Shown here: positions 1 through 9,600 of the stretch, piece by piece
Layout of the letters: every line of letters starts with the position of its first letter
Position numbering within the stretch: position 1 is the first letter of the stretch
DNA from: Anthoceros angustus
Taxonomy: Eukaryota > Streptophyta > Anthocerotopsida > Anthocerotales > Anthocerotaceae
NCBI GenBank assembly: GCA_010909165.1
Contig: MU008158.1
Coordinates: 1,637,478 to 1,701,477, forward strand
Direction: 5' to 3'
Length of the DNA: 64,000 nucleotides
The notes under the pieces: model-generated
The model's input: only the letters and a program-made list of their open reading frames with translations
Databases searched by the model: none
Told to the model about the DNA's origin: nothing
Made by a program: the position numbers and the translations under genes

Positions 1-389
1 AAACCCCAAAGTTCGCTGGAACTGCCATCTCTGGTTCTTCCTACCAATGCCCAACGGCAAGCAACACTGAATCCTGTGAAGAGGAGGCCTGACTGAAGAT
101 ATGCTACAGGTAGCAGAGACAGCATCCAGGTAGGTCCTGCTCTTGCCCCGACGAAGGAGAGTGCAAGTAGTGAGGGATAGTAAGCCAGAGCAAACAGCGC
201 GATGGGAATGAAAAGTTGGAGAAGAGGTTGCATCCAACGACAGAGAGCTTGGTTCAGGACTTTCCCAAGAGTCAGCAAGTCCTGATCTGAAGTCTGTTGT
301 TCCATGTTGTGTGGTTTCTTCAAGATGTCAATCGCTTCGGTCTGGTTATTGGGTTCCGCAGTGCATGTTAGAGCTGGCATCTGCTGGTT
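1..389 (-). pseudogene. Displaced copy of the 3' part of the megasynthase gene
   Basis: Bases 1-389 repeat 3780-4168 with no difference that I could see. The source encodes, on the minus strand, a stretch after the catalase-like domain: a linker followed by hydrophobic membrane segments. The copy stops abruptly at 389, where it runs into an AT-rich repeat that recurs at 1440. It has no start codon or neighbouring exons, so it is a fragment and not a gene. It may continue left of the window. Confidence 0.85.
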
Positions 390-1935
390 ACTGAGATTGA
401 ATTTTGTGTTTCTCTTAATGCGCAAGCTCGTATATCTATTGAACCAAACAACTACTTTGTGATCGACCTTGATGACAAGCCAATGGTCATTAAGCCAATG
501 GTCATTAAGCCAATTGTCATTAAGTCAATGGTCATTAAGCCAATGGTCATTAAGTCTATGGTAGAGGCTCAACAATTCAAATCGGTGGAACACTATTGGA
601 TATCAACTTAGAACTTGAACTATTTAGTGGCTAGCTAGGTAAGAACTAAGGTAGACATTTGATAACCCGGATCAACGAAATGCGGATTCTAAGAATTTAG
701 ATTTTTTGTGGTTGGGTAAGACAAGAAGTAGAGGCTCAACAACTCATATTAATGAATCAACATATTCTAAGAACTTGAATTGTTTCAAGGTTCGATTGTT
801 TATTAATGCAAGAATCTCACTATCATGTTGGGTGTTAATGAAAACAATAAAAATAGTAATCAAGCATTCTAGTGTTCATTTATTTTTAATATATAATATA
901 AAATTAAGTTTTTAAGTATAAAGAAATTTGTGAGCGGAGGCTCTAGAAGTTTTGCCACAAGACAAGCTAATTGTGTAGAATTCTTGAAGTTTTGCCACAA
1001 GACAAGCTAATTGTGTAGAATTCTTGCCACAAGACAAGCTCATTGTGCTGGAGCAGGCGCCTACTTCACCTCCCAGCTTTGTAACTAGGTCCACGAAAAG
1101 AAGCTCAACAAAAACAAAGCAAAGGGTCATGGCAGTCTGGCCATGAAGCGGTGGTGCCAAGGAAGGCAAATTTGTGAGCGGAGGCTCTAGAAGTTTTGCC
1201 ACAAGACAAGCTAATTGTGTAGAATTCTTGAAGTTTTGCCACAAGACAAGCTAATTGTGTAGAATTCTTGCCACAAGACAAGCTCATTGTGCAGCGGAAC
1301 GAACTGTGCCTACTTCACCTCCCAGCTTTGTAACTAGGTCCACGAAAAGAAGCTTTGGCGTGCCACGTTAGGTGGTCAAGTACCTTGTGGTACTTTGCCG
1401 CATGTTGCTCTAATTTTGTAACATTTGTGTCTTGGTTCTGTTGAGATTGAATTTTGTGTTTCTCTTAATGCAGCAAGCTCGTATATCTATTGAACCAAAC
1501 AACTACTTTGTGATCGACCTTGATGACAAGCCAATGGTCATTAAGCCAATGGTCATTAAGCCAATTGTCATTAAGTCAATGGTCATTAAGCCAATGGTCA
1601 TTAAGTCTATGGTAGAGGCTCAACAATTCAAATCAGTGGAACACTATTGGATATCAACTTAGAACTTGAACTATTTAGTGGCTAGCTAGGTAAGAACTAA
1701 GGTAGACATTTGATAACCCAGATCAACGAAATAGCGGATTCTAAGAATTTAGATTTTTTTGTGACTGGTTGGGTAAGACAAGAAGTAGAGGCTCAACAAC
1801 TCATATTAATGAATCAACATATTCTAAGAACTTGAATTGTTTCAAGGTTCGACTGTTTTATTAATGCAACTGAATCTCACTATCATGTTGGGTGTTAATG
1901 AAAACAATAAAAATAGTAATCAAGCATTCGTGGTA
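390..1935. repeat. Duplicated AT-rich block with nested short repeats
   Basis: Bases 390-870 and 1440-1930 are two copies of one sequence, differing by a few substitutions and several 1-3 base gaps that mostly shorten the first copy. Each holds five tandem copies of a 15-bp unit built on gccaatggtcattaa (481-560 and 1531-1610). Between them, 925-1050 and 1169-1292 are a second duplicated pair. Each of those contains an about 40-bp unit (gaagttttgccacaagacaa...) repeated in tandem. No coding signal was recognised. The short open frames reading KPMVI repeats are a by-product of the 15-bp unit. Confidence 0.8.
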
Positions 1936-3380
1936 TATGTTTGTATTGTAAGAACGTTAATGAACATGAAACCAACCATTTAGAGATTAATTATTGTAAG
2001 AGAATTCATAAACGTTAATGAACATGAAACCAACCATTTAGAGATTAATTATTGTAAGAGAATTCATAAACATCAACCGAGCCGGTTTTATTAACCAAGA
2101 TGGAGGCATATAGTAATTTTATTATTTTTGGATTGAGGTATATTAGTGTGCATTAGTTTTGGATGAGACAATCTTTTCCTAACTTCTTTTTACCATAAAT
2201 ACTATGGTAATTCGTTTCATGTTGCTTGGCAAGACTAGTCTAGAGATGGGCATAATTAGAGAAATTGGCCGAAAGCCTTCTAGACATGTTTTTTCGGGCC
2301 GACAAACAACCCAAGAGAAGTATCATATTGTAGGTTGTGCGAGAATTTTGTAATTCAGTGAAGAAGTATGATGTTGTAGGTTGTGCAAGAATTTTGTAAT
2401 TTATTGGATACATAAAGAAATTTGAAGTGATGTATCATTAGACAAGTTTAGGGAAACCTAAGGGGTTACCGAGGGAGAAGTATCATGTTGTACGTTGTGC
2501 AAGAATTTTGTACTTTATTGAATAGATAAAGAATCATGAGGTGATCTATCATAACACAAGCTTATGGAAACCTTATGGTTAGGGTAACAAGGAAAAAAAG
2601 AAAAACAAATTCACTTAAGATGAATAACTGCCATGGGACTAAATTATGATAAGTAGATAGATTGTGATAAAACTGTATGGTCTAGAGCTAAAACTCAAAC
2701 AAGAGAAACAATCAACCAATTAATCTATGTTTATACTTAAAGTCATTTGCACCACGTATTATGTTTTGACCAGGGAGATAGAAGGACCTACATAATATTG
2801 AGTATAAGAGAATAATTGTATCGTATTATGTTTTGACCAGGGAGATAGAAGGACCTACATAATATTGAGTATAAGAGAATAATTGTATATACTTTGATAG
2901 AATATAATTGGTCTTTTGGATAAATCCATCATAACTCTTTAGGCGTTTTTATTTCTAATAAATTCACATAAATAAATACTCTTCATGGCGTACTCGCTAT
3001 GGCTTCATCAATATGTGCGGAGCTATGATGCACGGCCAGATGTAGCTTGTGAAGAGAACCATATGTATTAAAAATTATATAAAATATTATTAATATTTGA
3101 TGTAAAATAGTAAATTTAACCATAAATTTATAATACAAAACGACATGATGCTAATAACTTGGTTGGGAATCGAGAGAGGCAGAAGTGCAGCCTCCACCAC
3201 AAGCAAACGCCCAAATTGACACGCCGGATTAGTGTACACTGGTTCAAAGTATCCGTATGAAACCAGACTGCCTGCCTACTTTAAGCTACCTAGGCCACAA
3301 GGCGAGGAATTGTTGAATCGTTCCAGGACTTCGGTGAGGAGGTTGATCTTGAGCTTAATTGCAGTTGCCCGTTTTCCTCG
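1936..3380. repeat. AT-rich intergenic DNA with several direct repeats
   Basis: There is no gene that I can support. An about 65-bp unit around gaacgttaatgaacatgaaa occurs twice in tandem (about 1950-2068). A motif containing ggttgtgcaagaattttgta recurs between 2331 and 2520. A roughly 68-bp unit starting caccacgtattatgttttga is tandemly duplicated at about 2751-2888. It reappears at 3667-3735 inside the damaged 3' part of the megasynthase gene, so this repeat family has spread into that gene. Confidence 0.7.
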
Positions 3381-3381
3381 G

Positions 3382-3664
3382 TCAGTAAGCAGCAATGACT
3401 TCACCTTTCATTCCAAGTGCAAGTGCCCCCAATTCCGCACTGTCCTCCATCTTCACGCCCGGTAACAGCAACGCCCTAGAACCGACATAGCAGCTCTGTC
3501 CAATCTCATTGGCTTTGAACCCTACTTTTCCTCCTTCATACAAATGCCCGAAGATGAGAGCATTTCTGCCCACAGCGGTGCCGGCTCTGACTGTCAGCAG
3601 GTCAGGGTTGAGAGTCAGAAGGGTGTCCATGTATGCCACTCTTCCTGCAGAGTCCCCAATGTTT
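3382..3664 (-). pseudogene. Third hexapeptide-repeat segment of the megasynthase (detached 3' end)
   Basis: The minus strand reads a left-handed beta-helix pattern (NPDLL, GRNALIFG, GQSCYVGSRALLLPG, LGALAL) and a stop near 3382. It matches the style of the two hexapeptide blocks at about 7.0 and 8.0 kb, so it is probably the carboxyl end of the same polypeptide. It is cut off from the preceding membrane region (3780-4080) by about 115 bp of the AT-rich repeat also found at 2751-2888. The join at 3664 falls inside the shared word tttgcacca. Part of it (3598-3665) recurs at 5728-5795, where different sequence follows. I therefore call it a displaced or broken fragment. Confidence 0.6.
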
Positions 3665-3779
3665 GCACCACGTATTATGTTTTGACCAGGAGATAGAAGG
3701 ACCTACATAATATTGAGTATAAGAGAATAATTGTAGGTTGTGCAAGAATTTTGTAACATTTGTGTCTCGTAGGGATGTG

Positions 3780-5317
3780 AAACCCCAAAGTTCGCTGGAA
3801 CTGCCATCTCTGGTTCTTCCTACCAATGCCCAACGGCAAGCAACACTGAATCCTGTGAAGAGGAGGCCTGACTGAAGATATGCTACAGGTAGCAGAGACA
3901 GCATCCAGGTAGGTCCTGCTCTTGCCCCGACGAAGGAGAGTGCAAGTAGTGAGGGATAGTAAGCCAGAGCAAACAGCGCGATGGGAATGAAAAGTTGGAG
4001 AAGAGGTTGCATCCAACGACAGAGAGCTTGGTTCAGGACTTTCCCAAGAGTCAGCAAGTCCTGATCTGAAGTCTGTTGTTCCATGTTGTGTGGTTTCTTC
4101 AAGATGTCAATCGCTTCGGTCTGGTTATTGGGTTCCGCAGTGCATGTTAGAGCTGGCATCTGCTGGTACCTGCTGGGAGCAATTTCAAGTTTCCCTCCCG
4201 ACATTGCTGGACAACCTCCTCTGGATTGTGTCTGCTCTTGCTCCCTAGCCTCTGGAAGTTGCAGCATGACATCAGATTGCTTAAGTAGCCTCTCCCAAGT
4301 TGGAGGCAGAGGCTGCCCTGTTCGGAGATATTGAGCAATGCTATATGCCAGGGACCGACCATGGTCAATAGAAGCATTTTGCAAAGCTGTCTTGGCTGTG
4401 ACCATATCAATGCTCTTTGTGCCATTTATGGGGTTGAATCGAAGACGCTCGGTGACCTCTCCATCTAGAATCTCAGTCAGGTGTACCACGCCCACGTCCG
4501 TGTAAGGGTAGGCAGCTTCGTCCCAAGGTTTGGTGCAGTCGAGCGCATCTTCATTCTCAGACATGTCTTCTGAGACAGGACGCAGCTGCAGCTGAAAGAC
4601 GTACTTCACTCCATCCGCAGAGAGCAACCTCTTTCGAAAGTCATCTGCCAAGAACCGGGGCGGGCGAGTATCACTTGGACTTCGAGGAATTGCTCCGGTT
4701 TCAGGTGGAATGAAGTCGAATGCCTCCACTTTGCCTTCCTCTTCGCCGAAACGCTGGTCTGCAGGACGCATTCTGAACTTGACGTAGTACTCCTGTGAGC
4801 TTCCAGACACGCGAAAGAGCCTGGCCACATTGGAGTAGTAGTGCAGGTCAGCATAGGAATTAGGTAGCCGGAGAGAGTCCCATGATGCAATGCCAGACCG
4901 CGGATTCTTCTGCACAAAGGCCACCCTCTGCTCGTGGCTTTTCATCATGTAGTTGACGAAGTCCACTATGTTCCTGCAATTGAACGCTCTCCCTGACTTC
5001 AGTGTCAGATCAAGCATGCTCTGCTCAGCATCTGATTCTGCCCCGGGTCTCAGAAGTCTCACCGACGCTCCCCGTCCATCGCTTCTGGCATCGTCGTCGC
5101 CACTCAGACTGTTGCTGTGGCGGATAATGATTCCATAGGTCTTGCCAGGAGCGAAGACGTCATGCGCCGGGATGGTGTCCGGAAGGTTGCTCAATATGGT
5201 CAAGGTGCCCTTCCCTGCCACTCCCAGGCGGTGGAAGTATCTTGCATCCACGGACAGCGTGGTCTTGGCAATGCTTGCAGCTAGGTTCGCAACCAATTTC
5301 TTGTAGAGAGGATCCAT
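3780..5317 (-). CDS. Catalase-like domain plus membrane region of the megasynthase (3' part)
   Basis: The frame is continuous on the minus strand from a Met at 5317. It begins MDPLYKKLVANLAASIAK, which is also encoded at 6845. The first 290 or so residues resemble the catalase-like haem fold: an early FHRLGVAGKG (compare the HAKG of catalases), then a ...DGRGASVRLL strand like the RG-A-RL strand of catalases, then a beta-barrel-like stretch. After a Gln/Glu-rich linker come hydrophobic segments (LFIPIALFALAYYPSLLAL; LLPVAYLQSGLLF). This is probably not a separate gene. Excising about 5166-6690 would join it in frame to the upstream exons. Its 3' end is lost in repeat DNA at about 3668-3779. 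Substrate and activity are unknown, since catalase-like domains include peroxide-metabolising and lipid-hydroperoxide-converting enzymes. Confidence 0.65.
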
Positions 5318-6690
5318 CTCCCGGATTCTGAAGTCTGTTGTTCCATGTTGTGTGGTTTCTTCAAGATGTCAATCGCTTCGGTCTGGTTATTGGGTTCCGC
5401 AGTGCATGTTAGAGCTGGCATCTGCTGGTACCTGCTGGGAGCAATTTCAAGTTTCCCTCCGACATTGCTGGACAACCTCCTCTGGATTGTGTCTGCTCTT
5501 GCCCCGACGAAGGAGAGTGCAAGTGCCCCAATTCCGCACTGTCCTCCAGCTTCACTCCTGGCAAAAGAACACCCTGTGCTCCAACAACACATTTCGAACC
5601 TACCTCCACCCCGCCAAAATGCATAGAGTGCTTGTATTTCGCTTGCTTCACAACAGTCTGGGTCACGGTGCTGGTGATGATCTTTGCGAAGTCCCCAGAT
5701 GAGATTCATCTCCAGCATTAGCAGGTCAGGGTTGAGAGTCAGAAGGGTGTCCATGTATGCCACTCTTCCTGCAGAGTCCCCAATGTTTGCACCAAGTAAT
5801 TGTAGGTAGAATGAGCCAAGGAGAGAGCCTTTGCCGAGCTCAAGGAAGCTGTTGGACAAGAGCAGGTTGATTGCTTGCCATGTTGCCTATCCTGGCCCCT
5901 AAGCTGCGCAGATAGCACACCAGTGTTTGCGTCCCGGACAAGAACAGGGTGAACTTCACGTGTGCAGCAGTTAGGAGGCGGTGCACCAGCCAGACTCTGA
6001 AGCCCAGGTCGGAATTGACCGGCAATGCTCCATCCTTGCTCGTTCTCTGGGAAATAGCATTGCCTACGAGGTGCCACTTGAGCAGGCAGGTGATGGCGCT
6101 CAGAGTGAGGCCGTAGACCAAGTAAGCAGCCCCAGAGCAAGCAACTACTAGCAAGGCATCCTTGGGTTGGCAAACCTGTAGAGGAAGTTGAAGATGAGCT
6201 CAGAGTTCTGGAAGGCTAGGAGAGGTGACAGACCCGCCAGCGCCCATGGCAGAGTTGCTGCAACCGGAAAGCAGAAGAAACCAATCCGAACAGTGGAAGC
6301 AAGTCCTTTCAGTGGACTGCTGTCCTGTATGACCAAGAGCCTGGAGGTAAGCCAGAGAAAGGAGATGTAGGACACGATGGCGGAGACTGTGGACACCAGT
6401 CCCACAACGTACAGCCCCACAGATGCCTCAGAGCTATATTGTACTGCCCTCCTCTTGCAATTTTCACTCCCTGCACCATCAAAGTTGAAGCGACATTCAG
6501 ATCACAGTAGGTAACATGTGATGTGTTGTCATCTGCAGCATTCTGGTATATCATCACGGGGTTTTCCACACCAACGTACACGCCTCCTGCTTTCAGAACA
6601 GAGCCAGTAACTGCCACTGAATTGCTCCGAGGATAGCTCTGTCCTTCCCAAGGCAGGAATGCTTGCTCCAGCGTCTAGGATGGTGTCGGA
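5318..6690 (-). pseudogene. Scrambled mosaic of megasynthase pieces
   Basis: The block is built from segments also present elsewhere in the same locus, in a new order: 5341-5500 from about 4074-4240, 5505-5524 from about 3925-3946, 5525-5548 from about 3424-3446, 5549-5727 from about 7010-7195, 5728-5795 from about 3598-3665, 5878-6527 from about 7229-7877, 6528-6645 from about 6885-7010, and 6646-6685 from about 7980-8022. Then it returns to the sequence found at 5172. Neighbouring segments share 8-10 bases at each join. Against their sources the copies show single missing bases (for example at about 5455, 5528, 5694, 5711, 6164, 6418, 6622 and 6690) and almost no substitutions. Bases 5800-5870 hold a stretch with no second copy here (minus strand LLGSFYLQLLGANIGDSAG), probably the genuine link to the third hexapeptide block. 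Confidence 0.75.
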
Positions 6691-9600
6691 AGGTTGCTCA
6701 ATATGGTCAAGGTGCCCTTCCCTGCCACTCCCAGGCGGTGGAAGTATCTTGCATCCACGGACAGCGTGGTCTTGGCAATGCTTGCAGCTAGGTTCGCAAC
6801 CAATTTCTTGTAGAGAGGATCCATCTCCCGGATTCTGAAGTCTTCTTCGTTCACCTCTTGATCTTGTTGTTTCTTGGATTTGGATGATGTGTTGTCATCT
6901 GCAGCATTCTGGTATATCATCACGGGGTTTTCCACACCAACGTACACGCCTCCTGCTTTCAGAACAGAGCCAGTAACTGCCACTGAATTTGCTCCGAGGA
7001 TAGCTCTGTCCTCCAGCTTCACTCCTGGCAAAAGAACACCCTGTGCTCCAACAACACATTTCGAACCTACCTCCACCCCGCCAAAATGCATAGAGTGCTT
7101 GTATTTCGCTTGCTTCACAACAGTCTGGGTCACGGTGCTGGTGATGATCTTTGCGAAGTCCCCCAGATGAGATTCATCTCCCAGCATTAGCAGGTCGGGA
7201 TCAAGCAAGGCATTGACTCCACGGATGGATGCCATGTTGCCTATCCTGGCCCCTAAGCTGCGCAGATAGCACACCAGTGTTTGCGTCCCGGACAAGAACA
7301 GGGTGAACTTCACGTGTGCAGCAGTTAGGAGGCGGTGCACCAGCCAGACTCTGAAGCCCAGGTCGGAATTGACCGGCAATGCTCCATCCTTGCTCGTTCT
7401 CTGGGAAATAGCATTGCCTACGAGGTGCCACTTGAGCAGGCAGGTGATGGCGCTCAGAGTGAGGCCGTAGACCAAGTAAGCAGCCCCAGAGCAAGCAACT
7501 ACTAGCAAGGCATCCTTGGAGTTGGCAAACCTGTAGAGGAAGTTGAAGATGAGCTCAGAGTTCTGGAAGGCTAGGAGAGGTGACAGACCCGCCAGCGCCC
7601 ATGGCAGAGTTGCTGCAACCGGAAAGCAGAAGAAACCAATCCGAACAGTGGAAGCAAGTCCTTTCAGTGGACTGCTGTCCTGTATGACCAAGAGCCTGGA
7701 GGTAAGCCAGAGAAAGGAGATGTAGGACACGATGGCGGAGACTGTGGACACCAGTCCCACAACGTACAGCCCCCACAGATGCCTCAGAGCTATATTGTAC
7801 TGCCCTCCTCTTGCAATTTTCACTCCCTGCACCATCAAAGTTGAAGCGACATTCAGATCACAGTAGGTAACATGTGATGTGTTCTCTGGTCTAGCAGAAA
7901 GATTGATGATACATACCGGTGTGTTGGTAGCAACGTTAACCTGGTAGTCTTGATGCTTCTTGGCCACCTTTTCACCTATCTCTGTCCTTCCCAAGGCAGG
8001 AATGCTTGCTCCAGCGTCTAGGATGGTGCCCTGCTGCAACACGGCGTAAGGTCCCACGACGGAACCAGTTCCGATTCGGATAGGTTGGAATCTGACGACC
8101 CCTCCCCGCACGTCATGGCTTTGGACGGTGGCACCCTCGCTTACGACAGCACCGTTGCCAACATAGAGCAGGGAGGGATCTGTGATATCCGTACTGTCCA
8201 GAAACACATGCTTCCCAATCTGAGCTCCAAGCAGACGGTACCAGCAGGAGAGGAAGACGGTTCCTCGGAGATGGATTCCCACCACATGGTTGGAGGCGAA
8301 ATCACAGAGACGATAGAGCACCCACCACTGCACATAATCCAAGGACCAGAGGGGAATGGCTGTCTGGATGGAGTAGTTCGGCCTTAGCAAAGTGGTGGCG
8401 AAGAAAGAGATGCTGAGAGCAGTCAAGGCAAGGTAAGCAAGCCAGGCCACAGGTAAGAGCAGTATGGAGATGAGGAGGGAGGAAAGCAGAGGCAAAGCTG
8501 CCTCTGAGTCAGCAGTACCAGCGGTATAGAGCAGCTTGGCAAGCTGCCCGTAGACGACGAAGGCCGGGAAGATAATCACAGCTGCAATGTACAGCAGCCC
8601 CAGCACCTGAAGGCAAGTGATGACCAGCTTCCGCCTAGGAGAAGGCTCCAGAGCGGATGCCAGATCGGCATCCGGAATGAGCTCTGTCTCAATCTCCTCC
8701 TCCACAAGCCCCCTGTCATACCCAGCATGATCCGGAGCAGGCGCCTGTACGGCCACTGCATGCACATGGGAGATCTGACCCTTGCTTGCTGCAGGAGTGG
8801 TGGAGGCCTTGTTGAGCAGGGAGTGCGCCATGCTGCTGAGCTCGGAGATGGAGCCCGCAGTGTAGACATCGATAGCCGCAATGTGGATTCCCAGAAACTC
8901 CGAAAGCTTCTGCGCTGCCCACACCACCCCAACAGAATCGATCCCGAACGACGTCAACACATCCGTGGTGGAAATCTCGTCGGTCTCCAATCCGGTCCTC
9001 TCTCCCACGAGCTTCACAAGATAATCTCGGATTTCCCTCTCGCCCTTCATCCCCCCAGAAGCTGCTTCCTCCACGGAAAGGGAGGTCACATCCTTCCCAT
9101 ACGCACGCTCTCCGACGCTCCCCTGTTCCCTGGGCTCCGGCTTCCCCCTCGCCTCCTTGGCCAGGAGGCCATCGGCCATGTCCGCGAGCTCGGCGATGCA
9201 TCCCGCGGTGTAGATATCGATGGCCGCAATGTGGAGCCCCAGGAAATCCGACAGCTTGGACGCCGCCCACACTATCGCCACGGAATCAATGTTGTAGCTG
9301 GTGAAGCTGTGCGTCTCAGAGATCTCCGGCGCAACAATCCCGGTCTTCTCTGCCAGAATCTGGCGCAAGAACGCGGTGATATCCGCCTTGGTGGGCCTCC
9401 CACGGCCATGCCCAGCTGCAGTCCCGACATGGCTCGAATTCAGGCTGTGGGTCCCGCGGCCAGCATCAGGGAAGGAGGACGACTGCATGTTGATCGGGGC
9501 AGAGTCGCTTCTCCTCATCAGCCTCGCCCTGCCCCTGGCTCTGGGGCTCACCAGCACATTCGGCTTCGCAGTGACGAGCTTCCCGTCCAGAAACCTCTGC

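Noticed and set aside
480-1662. KPMVI pentapeptide-repeat protein
   Set aside because: It arises from a 15-bp tandem repeat in AT-rich non-coding DNA, with no start context or splice signals.
2751-2888. CRISPR-like direct repeats
   Set aside because: This is a plant nuclear context with two long adjacent repeats and no spacer pattern.
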